Shown: piece after piece, positions 20,738 through 32,021 of the stretch | Position numbering within the stretch: position 1 is the first letter of the stretch | How the letters are laid out: each line of letters starts with the position of its first letter | Origin: Pseudomonadota bacterium | GTDB taxonomy: Bacteria; Pseudomonadota; Alphaproteobacteria; Micavibrionales; UBA2020 | DNA length: 64,000 nucleotides | Assembly: GCA_021845905.1 (NCBI GenBank) | Contig: JAJZVA010000010.1 | Span: 1 to 64,000 of the forward strand | Direction: 5' to 3' | The notes under the pieces: model-generated | Databases searched by the model: none | Told to the model about the DNA's origin: nothing | The model's input: the letters and a program-made list of their open reading frames with translations, nothing else | Translations under genes and position numbers: made by a program

Positions 20738-22182
20738 TACGGGATCAGCGCCAGCGCCGCGGCGTGGGCGCTCGCCAGCACCGGCGCGGGCATCACGATA
20801 AAGAACATGACCGCGAACGTCGAGAGAGCGAGAACGAACTTGAGGCCGCGGTCTTCCGTCGCGTCGAAACCCGCCTTCTTCGGTTCGTCGAAATACATCA
20901 CCTTGACGATGCGGATATAATAGAAAGCCGCGACCACCGAGGTCAGCACGCCGACCAGCGCCAGCGTGTAAAGCCCTTCCGCCACCGCCGCCTGAAAGAC
21001 GAACAGCTTGCCGAAGAAGCCCGCCAGCGGGGGAATGCCCGCCATCGAGAACATCAAAACCGACATGGCGAAAGCCAGCAGCGGCTGCGCCTTGCCGAGA
21101 CCGGCAAGATCGGAGATATCCTCGACCATTCTGCCGTCCTTCTTCATCATCAGCACGACGGCGAATGCGCCCGCGCTCATCACCGCGTAGATCGTCATGT
21201 AGACGATGACCGCCTGCACGCCCGCCGCGCTCGCCGCCGCGAGGCCGACCAGGGCATAGCCCATGTGGCCGATGGAGCTGTAGGCCAGCAGACGCTTGAT
21301 ATTGGTCTGCGCGACCGCCGCGACGCCGCCGAGCAGCATGGACGCCATCGAAATCACCACGATCACCTGTTGCCACTCCTGCATCATGCCCCAGAACGGG
21401 CCGGTCAGCACGCGGGTCAGGAGCGCGATCGCCGCGACCTTCGGCGCGATGGCGAAAAACGCCGTCACCGGCGTCGGCGCGCCTTCATACACGTCCGGCG
21501 CCCACATATGGAACGGCACGGCGGATATCTTGAACGCCAGCGCCGCCAGCACCAGCACCATGCCCGTGACGATACCCGGCAGAGTGCTGGCATGACCTTG
21601 CAGGATGCCGGCCATCTGCGTGAAATCGACCGAGCCGGTAAAGCCGTAAACCAGCGACGCGCCATAGAGGAACAGGCCGGAGCTCAGCGCGCCGAGCACG
21701 AAATATTTCAGGCCCGCTTCCGTCGAACGCACGGAATCGCGGCGGATCGCCGCCAGCACATAGAGCGGCAGGCTTTGCAGTTCGAGACCCATGTAAAGCG
21801 AGATCAGGCTGTTGGCCGAGATCATCAGCATCATGCCGAGCGTCGCGAACAAAATCAGCACCGGATATTCGATGCGGCTGGCCTTCTCGTGCTCCAGATA
21901 TCGCGTCGCCATGATCAGCGACGCCGCAGAACCCGTCACGACAACGAGCTTCATATAGGTCGAGAACGCATCGGAAACGAACATGTCGCCGAACGCCGTG
22001 CCATGCGTGCCGCAGGCGACCAGCGCGCCGGTGACGGCGAGAACCGCCACGGCCAGCCACGCGACCAGACGGTAGTTTTCCTTCTTCGACACGACGGCCA
22101 GCAACAGCAAAGCCAGCGACATCGCCGCCAGCTTCACTTCCGGCAGCGCCACGATCATGTCATGAAAATCAAAAGCGGTCAT
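20737..22182 (-). CDS. nuoN: NADH-quinone oxidoreductase subunit N
   Basis: A 481-residue antiporter-like membrane subunit of complex I with about 14 predicted helices. It carries the family pattern including a lysine-bearing helix (HMWAPDVYEGAPTPVTAFFA). It helps pump protons in the membrane arm. It is the last nuo gene of the operon and flows directly into birA. Confidence 0.96.
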   Translation of the reverse strand: MTAFDFHDMIVALPEVKLAAMSLALLLLAVVSKKENYRLVAWLAVAVLAVTGALVACGTHGTAFGDMFVSDAFSTYMKLVVVTGSAASLIMATRYLEHEKASRIEYPVLILFATLGMMLMISANSLISLYMGLELQSLPLYVLAAIRRDSVRSTEAGLKYFVLGALSSGLFLYGASLVYGFTGSVDFTQMAGILQGHASTLPGIVTGMVLVLAALAFKISAVPFHMWAPDVYEGAPTPVTAFFAIAPKVAAIALLTRVLTGPFWGMMQEWQQVIVVISMASMLLGGVAAVAQTNIKRLLAYSSIGHMGYALVGLAAASAAGVQAVIVYMTIYAVMSAGAFAVVLMMKKDGRMVEDISDLAGLGKAQPLLAFAMSVLMFSMAGIPPLAGFFGKLFVFQAAVAEGLYTLALVGVLTSVVAAFYYIRIVKVMYFDEPKKAGFDATEDRGLKFVLALSTFAVMFFIVMPAPVLASAHAAALALIP

Positions 22183-22185
22183 GGT

Positions 22186-23715
22186 TTAGCGGCCCTCCGG
22201 TGTGGCAATGCCTGTCGGCGTGTGCGGAACGATATGGTTGGCGCTATCGTAGCGCGTGATGACTTTTTCGATCGCGGGCGCCATCGGCGCGATGAAGCTG
22301 GTGGGATAAATCCCCATCCAGAACACCAGAGCGATGAGCGGAACGAAAATGGCGATCTCGCGCGGCCCCACGTCTTTCATTTTCCTCACGTCGTCGTGGA
22401 CGATCTCGCCGAAGACGACGCGCTTGTAAAGATAGAGCATGTAGGCCGCGCCGAGCACCACGCCCGTCGCAGCGAGGAAGGTGGTGAGCGTGCTGACCTT
22501 AAACGCGCCGACCAGAACGAGGAATTCGCCGACGAAGCCCGACGTCGCGGGCAGGCCGACGGACGCCAGCATGAAGATCATGAAAATCGCGGCGTAAACC
22601 GGCATGTTTTTGACGAGGCCGCCGTAGCGCGCGATCTCCCGCGTGTGCAGGCGGTCATAAACCACGCCGACGCAGAGAAACAGCGCCGCGGACACGATGC
22701 CGTGCGAGAGCATGACGAACATTCCCCCCTCGACCGCCTGCGTCGTCATGGCGAAGATGCCGATGGTGACGAAGCCCATGTGCGCGATGGAGGAATAGGC
22801 GATCAGCTTTTTCATGTCCTCCTGCACCAGGGCGACCAGCGAAGTATAGATGACGGCGATGACGCTGAGGCCGAAGATCAGCGGCACGAAATAGTGCGAC
22901 GCGACCGGCAAAATCGGCAGCGAGAGCCTCAAGAAACCGTAGCCGCCCATTTTCAGCAAAACGCCCGCCAGAATGACCGAGCCCGCCGTGGGCGCCTCGA
23001 CGTGCGCATCCGGCAACCACGTGTGCACCGGCCACATCGGCACCTTGACGGCGAACGAGGCCAGAAACGCGAGGAACAGCCATTTCTGCATGTCAGGGGG
23101 AATGGCGGACGACATCAGCGCCGGAATGTCCGTCGTGCCGGTCTGGTGGTAAATGGCCAGAATGGCGATCAACAGCAACACCGAACCGAGCAACGTGTAA
23201 AGGAAGAACTTGAACGCGGCGTAGACGCGGTTTTTTCCGCCCCACACGCCGATGATGAGATACATAGGGATCAGTACCGCCTCGAAGAACACGTAGAACA
23301 GCACGAGATCGAGCGCAGAGAACATGCCGAGCATGGTGGTTTCGAGGATCATGAAGGCCATCATGTATTCGCGCACGCGGGTTTTGACCGAATCCCAGCT
23401 CGCCAGCACGCAGATCGGCGTCAGCAGCGTCGAAAGCAGGATGAAGAAGACCGAAATGCCGTCTACGCCCATTTTGTAATGGATGTTGAAGCCGGGCAGC
23501 CACGGGTGGTTTTCAACGAACTGGAAGCCGGGCAAGGCGCCATTAAAACCGGCATACATATATAAAGAGATGCCGAACGTGACCAGCGAGACCAGCAACG
23601 CGACGATGCGCGCGTTCGCCGCGACGGATTTTTCGTCCCCGCGCAGGAGGAAAATGAAAAAAGCCCCCAGCAGCGGCAGGAAGGTCATGAGCGAAAGAAT
23701 GGGAAAAGTGATCAT
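22186..23715 (-). CDS. nuoM: NADH-quinone oxidoreductase subunit M
   Basis: A 509-residue antiporter-like proton-pumping subunit of complex I. Typical segments: a conserved glutamate helix early on (around 140), VPMWPVHTWLPDAHVEAPT, and the lysine-containing helices in the middle. It lies 3 bases from nuoN and 6 from nuoL. Confidence 0.96.
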   Translation of the reverse strand: MITFPILSLMTFLPLLGAFFIFLLRGDEKSVAANARIVALLVSLVTFGISLYMYAGFNGALPGFQFVENHPWLPGFNIHYKMGVDGISVFFILLSTLLTPICVLASWDSVKTRVREYMMAFMILETTMLGMFSALDLVLFYVFFEAVLIPMYLIIGVWGGKNRVYAAFKFFLYTLLGSVLLLIAILAIYHQTGTTDIPALMSSAIPPDMQKWLFLAFLASFAVKVPMWPVHTWLPDAHVEAPTAGSVILAGVLLKMGGYGFLRLSLPILPVASHYFVPLIFGLSVIAVIYTSLVALVQEDMKKLIAYSSIAHMGFVTIGIFAMTTQAVEGGMFVMLSHGIVSAALFLCVGVVYDRLHTREIARYGGLVKNMPVYAAIFMIFMLASVGLPATSGFVGEFLVLVGAFKVSTLTTFLAATGVVLGAAYMLYLYKRVVFGEIVHDDVRKMKDVGPREIAIFVPLIALVFWMGIYPTSFIAPMAPAIEKVITRYDSANHIVPHTPTGIATPEGR

Positions 23716-23721
23716 GGTTCC

Positions 23722-25665
23722 TTACCTTTGCACGCAGAAAATATAAGCGGTGATGAACGCCACCACGCCCAGCAACATGGCGAAGGCGTAATGGTATACG
23801 TAACCGGTTTCGACCTTGCTGGTCTCGCGCGAGCCTTTCGCGACGACCCTGGCGACGCCATCCGGCCCGAGCCCGTCGATGATTTTTCCATCGCCCGTCT
23901 TCCACAGGATCCTGCCGACGACGAAGGCGGGCACGACGCCGAGGGCGTGATAGATCTCGTCGAAATACCACTTGTTGAACAGCAGGCTGTGCACCGGCTT
24001 GAAGGCTTTGACGATCTTGCCCGGCACTTTCGTCGCTTTCATATAAAGCCAGAAGGCGACCAGAATGCCCGTCACGCCCACGACCGCGGGCGCATGGCCC
24101 GCCCACGAGGGAATATGCTCGGCCATGGAAATCACATTGTCGCCCTTGAGGACAAACAGGCTCTTGCCCCAGAATTTGAAGCGCATGCGCCCGACGAAGA
24201 ACTTCCGGAACGCCCATCCGCCGAACGTCGCGCCGGTCGCCAGCACATAAAGCGGAACGAGCATCACCGGCGGGGATTCATGCACATGATCCATCGTGTG
24301 CTTGTCCGCGCGCGGCTTGCCGTGGAAGGTCATGAAGATCAGACGCCACGAATAGAACGCCGTCAGGAACGCCGCGGCGACGCCGAGCACCCAGGCGAAG
24401 TGCGCGACATGACCCATGCGGGCGAAGTCCGCCTCGAGGATCATGTCTTTGGAGTAGTAGCCCGCGAACAGCGGAATGCCCGCCAGCGCGAGGCTGCCGA
24501 TCCACATCATGACATAGGTATGCGGGATCTTTTTATACAGGCCGCCCATCTTGCGCATGTCCTGCTCGCCGCCCATCGCGTGGATGACCGAGCCGGAGCC
24601 GAGGAACAGCAGCGCCTTGAAGAACGCGTGGGTGAAGAGGTGGAAGATCGCCGCGCTGTAAGCCGAAACGCCGAGCGCGAAGAACATGTAGCCGAGCTGG
24701 CTCATGGTGGAATAGGCGATCACGCGCTTGATGTCGAACTGGGTGATGGCGATGGTCGCGGCGATGAAGGCGGTCAGGCCGCCCATGATGGTGATGAACA
24801 TGCGCACGTCCACGGCGTATTCGTAAAGAGGCGACATGCGCGCCACCATGAAGACGCCCGCCGTCACCATCGTCGCCGCGTGGATCAGCGCGGACACCGG
24901 CGTCGGGCCTTCCATCGCGTCCGGCAGCCAGGTGTGCAGGCCGAGCTGCGCCGACTTGCCCATCGCGCCGACGAACAACAGCGCGCAGATCAGGTTCAAG
25001 GCGCCGAAGCCGTGGCCGAGGAACATGATCGTCGCGTTCTGCATCTCCGCCGCGTGCGCGAAAATGTCCTTGAAATCAAGAGAATGGAAGAGAAAAAACG
25101 TCGCCATGAGGCCGAGCGCAAGGCCGAAGTCGCCGATGCGGTTCATCACGAAAGCCTTGATCGCCGCGGAATTGGCGCTTTCCTTTTCGTTCCAGAAGCC
25201 GATCAGCAGGTAGGACATCAGCCCGACCCCCTCCCAGCCGAAGAACAGCTGCACGAGGTTGTCCGCCGTCACCAGCATCAGCATGGCGAAGGTGAACAGG
25301 CTCAAATAGGCGGTGAACCGCGCGCGCGCCTTGTCGTGCGCCATGTAGCCGATGGAATAGAAATGCACGCAGGTGGAGACGACCGTCACCACCGCAACCA
25401 TCACCGTCGCGAGCTGGTCAAACCGCAGCGCCCACGAAACGTTGAGCGCGCCGGAGGATATCCACGTGAACAGTTGAACCGTGCGCGGATCGTGCTTGAG
25501 CAGGATGTCGTAAAACAGGGCGATCGCGCTGCCCGCCGAGGCCAGCATCAGCGTGCAGGTGACGAAGTTCGCGGCCTTGTCGCCGATCTTCTTGCCGAAC
25601 AGTCCGGCGATGGCGCCGCCGAGGAGCGGTGCGAATACGGCTACGGTCTCCAGTTGCAAATGCAT
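23722..25665 (-). CDS. nuoL: NADH-quinone oxidoreductase subunit L
   Basis: A 647-residue distal pumping subunit of complex I. It shows GKSAQLGLHTWLPDAMEGPT in the core, and a long C-terminal part consistent with the lateral helix that lies along the membrane arm. It is followed immediately by nuoM and preceded by nuoK. Confidence 0.96.
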   Translation of the reverse strand: MHLQLETVAVFAPLLGGAIAGLFGKKIGDKAANFVTCTLMLASAGSAIALFYDILLKHDPRTVQLFTWISSGALNVSWALRFDQLATVMVAVVTVVSTCVHFYSIGYMAHDKARARFTAYLSLFTFAMLMLVTADNLVQLFFGWEGVGLMSYLLIGFWNEKESANSAAIKAFVMNRIGDFGLALGLMATFFLFHSLDFKDIFAHAAEMQNATIMFLGHGFGALNLICALLFVGAMGKSAQLGLHTWLPDAMEGPTPVSALIHAATMVTAGVFMVARMSPLYEYAVDVRMFITIMGGLTAFIAATIAITQFDIKRVIAYSTMSQLGYMFFALGVSAYSAAIFHLFTHAFFKALLFLGSGSVIHAMGGEQDMRKMGGLYKKIPHTYVMMWIGSLALAGIPLFAGYYSKDMILEADFARMGHVAHFAWVLGVAAAFLTAFYSWRLIFMTFHGKPRADKHTMDHVHESPPVMLVPLYVLATGATFGGWAFRKFFVGRMRFKFWGKSLFVLKGDNVISMAEHIPSWAGHAPAVVGVTGILVAFWLYMKATKVPGKIVKAFKPVHSLLFNKWYFDEIYHALGVVPAFVVGRILWKTGDGKIIDGLGPDGVARVVAKGSRETSKVETGYVYHYAFAMLLGVVAFITAYIFCVQR

Positions 25666-25671
25666 GTTCTT

Positions 25672-25989
25672 TTATCCCTTCAGCGTGCTGATGTCTTCGA
25701 CCGCGATGCTGTCCTTGTTGCGGAAGAAGCAGACCAGGATGGCAAGACCGATCGCCGCTTCCGCCGCCGCGACGGTCAGGACGAACATCGCGAACACCTG
25801 CCCCGTCAGATCGTGCAGGCGCGCGGAAAAAGTGACGAAGTTGATCTGCACCGCGAGCAGCATCAGCTCGATCGACATAAGAATAATGATGACGTTGCGG
25901 CGGTTGAGGAAAATGCCGAACACGCCGAGGGTGAACAAAACCGCCGACAGGCAAAGAAAATGGGTCATACCGATATTCGATAACATCAT
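25672..25989 (-). CDS. nuoK: NADH-quinone oxidoreductase subunit K
   Basis: A 105-residue, three-helix membrane subunit of complex I. Two conserved glutamates used in proton transfer are visible ([12 protein letters not shown] and [10 protein letters not shown]). The start overlaps the nuoJ stop by 4 bases. Confidence 0.95.
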   Translation of the reverse strand: MMLSNIGMTHFLCLSAVLFTLGVFGIFLNRRNVIIILMSIELMLLAVQINFVTFSARLHDLTGQVFAMFVLTVAAAEAAIGLAILVCFFRNKDSIAVEDISTLKG

Positions 25990-26597
25990 AATTCAACTCC
26001 CGCGCCGCTGGCGACCTTGACGACCTTGATGACATCCTTCGGATTGCGCGCCACCTGATCCGACACGTTCTGGCGGCGGACGTCGCCGCGGCGGCGCAAC
26101 GTCAGCGTGATCGCGCCGATCATGGCGACCAGCAAGATCAGCCCCGCCGTCTCGAAGGGATAAAGATACTGCGTATAGAGCACCTGGCCGAGCGCGTGGG
26201 TATTGGTGACCCCTTCCGGCATCGGCGACGCGGCGCTCTGCTCCGCGAACATCGAGGGCGTCCACGACTTGTAAATCCACAGCAATTCGCCCAGCAGCAA
26301 AAGCCCGACCGCCCCGCCGACCGGCAGATGCTTCTTCATGCCCTTGCGCAGGGCGGCGAAGTTGATATCGAGCATCATGACGACGAAGAGGAACAGCACG
26401 GCCACCGCGCCGACGTAGACGATCACCAGCGTCATGGCGATGAATTCCGCCCCCAGCATCACGAACAGCGCCGCGGCGTTGAAAAAGGCGAGAATGAGGA
26501 ACAAAACGGCATGCACGGGGTTCTTCGCCGTGATGACCATCAGCGCGCTCAGCACCAAGATCGCCGAAAATAGATAAAAGAAAATGGCTTCGATCAT
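25986..26597 (-). CDS. nuoJ: NADH-quinone oxidoreductase subunit J
   Basis: A 203-residue membrane subunit of complex I with five predicted helices and the conserved [19 protein letters not shown] helix. Its ATG overlaps the TGA of the histidine-phosphatase gene (ATGA), so the inserted gene is translationally coupled to nuoJ. Confidence 0.94.
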   Translation of the reverse strand: MIEAIFFYLFSAILVLSALMVITAKNPVHAVLFLILAFFNAAALFVMLGAEFIAMTLVIVYVGAVAVLFLFVVMMLDINFAALRKGMKKHLPVGGAVGLLLLGELLWIYKSWTPSMFAEQSAASPMPEGVTNTHALGQVLYTQYLYPFETAGLILLVAMIGAITLTLRRRGDVRRQNVSDQVARNPKDVIKVVKVASGAGVEL

Positions 26598-27139
26598 GCT
26601 CTGCTTCCTTTAATTTCATACTGCCAGCCCGGTTGCCACGCCCACGGCGCGGTGACCGCCGCGTGAACGGAAACGCCTTTCAGGCAATGTTCCAGCCCGT
26701 ATTGCGTCGCTCTATGTCCCACGACAAGGATAACGTCATCTTCTTTATGTTTTTCGGAGACGTCATCCAGAAAACTTTTCACTCTCCGGCAGGTATCTTC
26801 ATAACTTTCACCGTTCGGGAAAGGACTGGATACATGTTGCGCACGGGCTTGTTTTATTTCTTCCGCTTTTACTTGCGTCATGTCGCCGTAATCGCATTCC
26901 CGCAGACGGGCGTCGCGGACAATCGGCACGTCCCTGCCCGCAAAAGCGATTTCCGCAGTTTTATAAGAGCGCTGCAGGTCGGAACAATAAATGGCGACCA
27001 CCGGAACGTCCGCATTCCGCCTCCCCAGCTCTTCTGCCTGTTTCAGACCTACCATAGAAAGAGCAACGTCGTTATGCCCCGACGCAAGACCCGCTTCGTT
27101 ATCCAGTGAGGTAGAATGTGTTTCGAAAATCAGCATCAT
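26594..27139 (-). CDS. Histidine phosphatase-family protein coupled into the nuo operon
   Basis: A 181-residue protein of the phosphoglycerate-mutase-like histidine phosphatase superfamily. The usual N-terminal RHG motif is replaced by ETHSTSLDNE: the catalytic His is kept, but the Arg and Gly are not. SDLQRSYKTAEI fits the second conserved region, and VVGHRATQYGLEH carries the second His. It sits between nuoI and nuoJ, starting directly after the nuoI TAA and ending in an ATGA overlap with nuoJ. Codon use is more AT-rich than in the flanking nuo genes, which suggests a later insertion. The substrate is unknown. Confidence 0.85.
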   Translation of the reverse strand: MMLIFETHSTSLDNEAGLASGHNDVALSMVGLKQAEELGRRNADVPVVAIYCSDLQRSYKTAEIAFAGRDVPIVRDARLRECDYGDMTQVKAEEIKQARAQHVSSPFPNGESYEDTCRRVKSFLDDVSEKHKEDDVILVVGHRATQYGLEHCLKGVSVHAAVTAPWAWQPGWQYEIKGSRA

Positions 27140-27625
27140 TTACCTGTACTTCTTGTCCGCTTCGAGCGTGGCGGCGATCTGCGCTTCCCAGCGGTCGCCG
27201 TTGGCCAGAAGGCGTTCCTTGTCGTAGAGCAGTTCTTCGTGCGTCTCGGTGGCGTATTCGAAGTTCGGCCCCTCGACGATCGCGTCCACAGGGCAGGCTT
27301 CCTGACACAGGCCGCAATAGATGCACTTGGTCATGTCGATATCATACCGTGTCGTGCGGCGGCTGCCGTCTTCGCGCGGTTCGGCCTCGATGGTGATGGC
27401 CTGCGCGGGGCAGATCGCCTCGCAGAGCTTGCAGGCGATGCAACGTTCCTCGCCATTCGGGTAGCGGCGCAAGGCGTGCTCGCCGCGAAAGCGCGGACTG
27501 ATCGGCCCCTTCTCGAACGGATAGTTGATCGTGACTTTCTTTTTGAACATGTAAAAGAACGTCAGCGCGAAGCCTTTGATCAGCTCGAGAAGAAAGAAAC
27601 TGCGGACTGTTTTGGTTGCAGACAT
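27140..27625 (-). CDS. nuoI: NADH-quinone oxidoreductase subunit I
   Basis: A 161-residue iron-sulfur subunit of complex I that carries clusters N6a and N6b. Both 4Fe-4S motifs are intact: [12 protein letters not shown] and [12 protein letters not shown]. It links the peripheral arm to the membrane arm. It lies 4 bases after nuoH. Confidence 0.97.
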   Translation of the reverse strand: MSATKTVRSFFLLELIKGFALTFFYMFKKKVTINYPFEKGPISPRFRGEHALRRYPNGEERCIACKLCEAICPAQAITIEAEPREDGSRRTTRYDIDMTKCIYCGLCQEACPVDAIVEGPNFEYATETHEELLYDKERLLANGDRWEAQIAATLEADKKYR

Positions 27626-27629
27626 ATGA

Positions 27630-28706
27630 TTACATTCCTGACAAGGTTTGGCCCGGTAAAGCGTGGTTATAAAGCAAGGCGCCCGCGACGATGACGACCC
27701 AGACGAGCGTGAACGGCAAAAACACCTTCCAGCCGAGGCGCATCAGCTGGTCGTAGCGGTAGCGCGGCAGCGTGCCGCGCGCCCAGAGGAACACGAACAG
27801 GATAAAGCAGACCTTCAGCACGAACCACAAAACGCCCGGCACGACCGCCAGCGCATGGATGCCGAACGGCGGCAGCCAGCCGCCGAGGAACAAGATCGTC
27901 GCCACGCCGGAGAGCAAAATCATGTTGAGATATTCGCCGAGGAAGAACAGCGCGAAGGTCATCGCCGAATATTCGACGTTGTAGCCGCCGACGAGTTCCG
28001 ACTCGCCTTCCGGCAGGTCGAACGGCGGGCGGTTGGTCTCCGCCAGCGCGGAGATGACGTAGATCACGAACATCGGGAACAGGAGCGCCGTCACCCACAG
28101 CGGGCGATGCACGGTGACGATCTCGGTCATGTTGAGCGAGCCCGTCGCCAGCATCACCGCGACGATGACGAAGCCCATCGAGACTTCATAAGAGATCATC
28201 TGCGCGGCGGAGCGCAGGCCGCCCAGAAACGCGTAGCGCGAGTTGGACGCCCAGCCCGCGACGATGATGCCGTAAACGCCGAGCGAGGAGATCGCGAAGA
28301 GATAGAGCATGCCGACGTTGATGTTGGCGAGCACAAGTCCGCCGCCGACGGGAATCACCGCCCAGGCGACGAGACTGAGCGCGAAGGTGATCATCGGCGC
28401 GATGATGAAGAGCGTCTTGTCCGCGCCGGACGGGATGATGGTTTCTTTGGAGAACAGCTTGATGCCGTCGGCGAAGGCCTGCAGCAGGCCGTAAGGCCCG
28501 ACCATCATCGGCCCCTGACGGAGCTGGATCGCGGCGAGGACTTTTCTTTCGGCATAGGTGAGATACGCCATGATGATCAGCAGCGGCAGGATCAGCGCGA
28601 GGATCTTCACCACGATCCACGCCACCGGCACGACATAGGTCGCTATGAAAGGATATTCCTTTAAAAAGGCCGCGACGGCCGCGATATGCAGGAACTGCTC
28701 AAGCAT
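27630..28706 (-). CDS. nuoH: NADH-quinone oxidoreductase subunit H
   Basis: A 358-residue, eight-helix subunit of complex I that forms part of the quinone chamber. Diagnostic segments: [24 protein letters not shown] and [25 protein letters not shown]. The start overlaps the nuoG stop by 8 bases. Confidence 0.97.
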   Translation of the reverse strand: MLEQFLHIAAVAAFLKEYPFIATYVVPVAWIVVKILALILPLLIIMAYLTYAERKVLAAIQLRQGPMMVGPYGLLQAFADGIKLFSKETIIPSGADKTLFIIAPMITFALSLVAWAVIPVGGGLVLANINVGMLYLFAISSLGVYGIIVAGWASNSRYAFLGGLRSAAQMISYEVSMGFVIVAVMLATGSLNMTEIVTVHRPLWVTALLFPMFVIYVISALAETNRPPFDLPEGESELVGGYNVEYSAMTFALFFLGEYLNMILLSGVATILFLGGWLPPFGIHALAVVPGVLWFVLKVCFILFVFLWARGTLPRYRYDQLMRLGWKVFLPFTLVWVVIVAGALLYNHALPGQTLSGM

Positions 28707-30726
28707 GCGCCACCGCCTTTTCTTCTTGCGCCTTCACGAACGCATCGGTGCAGGCTTGCATGGTTTTCGACGCGCGGGAGACCGGATCGGTCATGTAGAA
28801 GTTTTCGACCGTCGTGCCGAACGGTTTGCTCTCGCATTTTCCCGCCTTGCCGAAGGGCGTCCACTTGGCGGGCTGGATTTCGTCCACATGCGCGAAAGCC
28901 GCGTTTTCTTTTGCCAGACGCGCGCGCACCTGCGGCAACGTTTTATAAGGCAGTTTATGCCCCAGCGCTGCGGCGAGACCGGCGACGATCTGCCAGTCTT
29001 CCTTCGCGTCGCCCGGCGGGAACACGGCTTGCAGGCCGTTTTGCACGCGGCCTTCCATGTTCACGTAGGTGGCGCTCTTTTCGGTATAGGCCGCGCCCGG
29101 CAAAATCACGTCCGCGCGGTGCGCCGCCTTGTCGCCATGATGGCCCTGATAGACCACGAAGCAATCCGGCTTGATGTTCTCGACCGCCATCTCGTCCGCG
29201 CCGAGCAGGTAGAGCGCGTCCACTTTGGACCACGACGCTTCATCGCCCTCGACGAAGCCGAGCATCAGCGCGCCGACGCGCGCGGCTTGCGTGTGCAGCA
29301 TGTTGTAGCCGTTCCACCCGTCCTTGACCATATTGAAAGTCTCGGCGACCTTGCGGGCGAGCGCCTGTATCGCGCCGCCGTCGGCACGGCGCAACGCGCC
29401 CGCGCCGAGGATAATCATCGGGTTCCTGGCGTTTTTCAGCACGGCGGCGAAAGCGCCTTTGCCTTCGCTCAGTTCCGCCAGCGTATCGGGGCCGGCGCCG
29501 AGGTATTGATAAGGGTAATTGAGGTCGATCTTCTGGCCGATCACGCCGATCTTGATATGCTTCGCCAGCCACGTCTTGCGGATGCGGGCGTTGACCAGCG
29601 CGGCTTCCGTGCGCGGATTGGTGCCAACGAGCAAAATCGCGTCTGCTTTTTCTATCCCTGCGATGGTGGTGTTGAAAAGATAACCCGCCGGATGCTTGGG
29701 GTCGATCTGCGCCATATCGGAGCGGCATTCGAGGTTCGCCGCGCCGAGTTCCTTCATCAAATCCTTCAGCGCGATGATGGATTCGCAATCGGCAAGGTCG
29801 CCGACGATCGCGCCGAAGGTGCGCTTTTTCGTTTCAGCCTTGATGGCGGCGAAGGCTTCATCCCATGTCGCGGCTTCAAGCTTGCCGTTCCTGCGCACGT
29901 AGCATTTGTCGAGGCGGTTGTTCTTGAGGCCGTCGACCGCGAAGCGCGTTTTGTCCGAGATCCATTCCTCGTTCACGTCTTCATGCAAACGCGGCAGGAC
30001 GCGCATGATCTCGCCGCCGCGCGCGTCGATGCGGATGTTGGAGCCGACGGCGTCCAGCACGTCGATGCCCGGCGTTTTGCGCAGTTCCCACGGACGCGCG
30101 GTGAAGGCATAAGGCTTGCTCGTGAGCGCGCCGACGGGGCAGACGTCGATCAGGTTGCCCGACAATTCCGACGTCACCATCTGCTCGACGTAGGTGCCGA
30201 TCTCGAGGTGCTCGCCGCGGCCGATCACGCCGAGTTCCGTCACGCCCGCGATTTCCTCGCCGAAGCGTACGCAACGGGTGCATTGTATGCAACGGGTCAT
30301 CACGGTTTTGACCAGCGGGCCGAGGTTTTTGTTGGTCACGGCGCGTTTTTCTTCTTCATAGCGCGAGCGGTCATAGCCATAGGCCACGGCCTGATCCTGC
30401 AAATCGCACTCGCCGCCCTGATCGCAAATCGGGCAATCCAGCGGGTGGTTGATCAGCAGCATTTCCATGATGTTCTTGCGCGCCTGTTTGGCTTTGGGCG
30501 ATTGCGTATGGACGACCATGCCGTCGCCGCAGGGCAAGGCGCAGCTCGCCATCGGCTTGGGCGATTTTTCGACTTCGACAAGGCACATGCGGCAGTTCGC
30601 CGGCACGGAGAGCTTGTCGTGATAGCAAAAGCGCGGGATCTCGATCCCCACCTGCTCCGCCGCCTGAATGATCGACGTGCCCGGTTCTACGGTGACTTCA
30701 ATTCCATCTATGGTCAGTTTAGGCAT
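28699..30726 (-). CDS. nuoG: NADH-quinone oxidoreductase subunit G
   Basis: A 675-residue large iron-sulfur subunit of complex I. The N-terminal 2Fe-2S ligands ([15 protein letters not shown]), the His-Cys cluster segment ([12 protein letters not shown]) and the 4Fe-4S segment (RCIQCTRC) are all present, followed by a molybdopterin-oxidoreductase-like C-terminal domain. The start is ATG at 30726 (MPKLTIDG), 11 bases after nuoF. Confidence 0.96.
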   Translation of the reverse strand: MPKLTIDGIEVTVEPGTSIIQAAEQVGIEIPRFCYHDKLSVPANCRMCLVEVEKSPKPMASCALPCGDGMVVHTQSPKAKQARKNIMEMLLINHPLDCPICDQGGECDLQDQAVAYGYDRSRYEEEKRAVTNKNLGPLVKTVMTRCIQCTRCVRFGEEIAGVTELGVIGRGEHLEIGTYVEQMVTSELSGNLIDVCPVGALTSKPYAFTARPWELRKTPGIDVLDAVGSNIRIDARGGEIMRVLPRLHEDVNEEWISDKTRFAVDGLKNNRLDKCYVRRNGKLEAATWDEAFAAIKAETKKRTFGAIVGDLADCESIIALKDLMKELGAANLECRSDMAQIDPKHPAGYLFNTTIAGIEKADAILLVGTNPRTEAALVNARIRKTWLAKHIKIGVIGQKIDLNYPYQYLGAGPDTLAELSEGKGAFAAVLKNARNPMIILGAGALRRADGGAIQALARKVAETFNMVKDGWNGYNMLHTQAARVGALMLGFVEGDEASWSKVDALYLLGADEMAVENIKPDCFVVYQGHHGDKAAHRADVILPGAAYTEKSATYVNMEGRVQNGLQAVFPPGDAKEDWQIVAGLAAALGHKLPYKTLPQVRARLAKENAAFAHVDEIQPAKWTPFGKAGKCESKPFGTTVENFYMTDPVSRASKTMQACTDAFVKAQEEKAVAHA

Positions 30727-30737
30727 CGTGAAGCTCC

Positions 30738-32021
30738 TTACGCCACCAGCTTTTTGCGGTATTCGTTGATCCGCCGTTCCAGCTCGGGGCGGAAGTGGTT
30801 GATGAGGCCCTGTATCGGCCACGCCGACGCGTCGCCGTGGGCGCAGATGCTGTGGCCTTCGATCTGGTGGCCGATGTCGAGCAGCATGTCGATTTCGTCG
30901 AGCCGCGCCTCGCCGCGCACCATCCTTTGCATGATCCGGTACATCCAGCCCGTGCCTTCGCGGCAGGGCGTGCACTGGCCGCAGCTTTCGTGCCAGTAGA
31001 AGCGCGCCAGACGCGCGATGGCGTAAACGATGTCGGTCGACTTGTCCATGACGATGATCGCCGCGGTGCCGAGACCGGAATTCTGCTCGCGCAGCGCGTC
31101 GAAATCCATCAGCACGTCGTCGCAAATGCTTTTCGGCAGCAAACGCGTGGAGGAGCCGCCGGGAATGACCGCCAGAAGATTATCCCACCCGCCGCGGACG
31201 CCGCCGCCGTGTTTCTCGATGATTTCTTTCAAGGGCACGCTCATCGCCTCTTCGACGTTGCAGGGCGTGTTGACGTGGCCGGAGATGCAAAAGAGCTTCG
31301 TGCCGCGGTTTTTCTCTCTGCCAAAGCTCGCGAACCATGACGCGCCGCGCTTGGTGATTTCCGGCACGACGGCAATGGTCTCGACGTTGTTGACCGTCGT
31401 CGGGCAGGCATAAAGCCCCGCGCCCGCGGGGAACGGCGGCTTGTTGCGCGGCTGGCCTTTTTTGCCTTCGAGGCTGTTCAGGAGCGCGGTTTCCTCGCCG
31501 CAGATATACGCGCCCGCGCCGCGGTGCACATATATATCAAAATCCCAGCCCGAACCGCAGGCGTTCTTACCCACCAGTTTGGCTTCATAAGCTTCTTCGA
31601 TCGCGTTTTGCAGCGCTTCCGCCTCGCGCATGAACTCGCCGCGGATATAGATGTAGCAGGCGTGCGCGCGCATCGCGTAGCTCGCCAGCAACGCGCCTTC
31701 GATCAGGCGGTGCGGTTCGTGGCGGATGATGTCGCGGTCCTTGCAGGTGCCGGGTTCGGATTCGTCCGCGTTGATGACGAGATAGTTCGGGCGGCCGTCC
31801 TTGGATTCCTTCGGCATGAACGACCATTTCATCCCCGTCGGAAAGCCTGCGCCGCCGCGACCGCGCAAGTCGGACTTTTTCACCTCTTCGATGATCCAGT
31901 CCTGCCCCTTGGCCATGATCTCTTTCGTGCCGCTCCACACGCCGCGCGCCTGCGCCGCCTTGAGGCCGGCGGATTCGAAGCCGTAAATATTGGTGAAGAT
32001 CCTGTCCTTGTCAGCCAGCAT
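30738..32021 (-). CDS. nuoF: NADH-quinone oxidoreductase subunit F
   Basis: A 427-residue NADH- and FMN-binding subunit of complex I, where electrons enter from NADH. It contains the FMN/NADH loop [15 protein letters not shown] and the N3 cluster motif [10 protein letters not shown]. It overlaps the DUF952 gene by 11 bases at its start, so that gene is part of the same message. Confidence 0.97.
   Translation of the reverse strand: MLADKDRIFTNIYGFESAGLKAAQARGVWSGTKEIMAKGQDWIIEEVKKSDLRGRGGAGFPTGMKWSFMPKESKDGRPNYLVINADESEPGTCKDRDIIRHEPHRLIEGALLASYAMRAHACYIYIRGEFMREAEALQNAIEEAYEAKLVGKNACGSGWDFDIYVHRGAGAYICGEETALLNSLEGKKGQPRNKPPFPAGAGLYACPTTVNNVETIAVVPEITKRGASWFASFGREKNRGTKLFCISGHVNTPCNVEEAMSVPLKEIIEKHGGGVRGGWDNLLAVIPGGSSTRLLPKSICDDVLMDFDALREQNSGLGTAAIIVMDKSTDIVYAIARLARFYWHESCGQCTPCREGTGWMYRIMQRMVRGEARLDEIDMLLDIGHQIEGHSICAHGDASAWPIQGLINHFRPELERRINEYRKKLVA

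Noticed and set aside
20764-25983. Very long open frames opposite nuoN, nuoM and nuoL
   Set aside because: Shadows of membrane-protein genes. Composition is extremely His/Arg/Asp-rich and would not fold as a normal protein.
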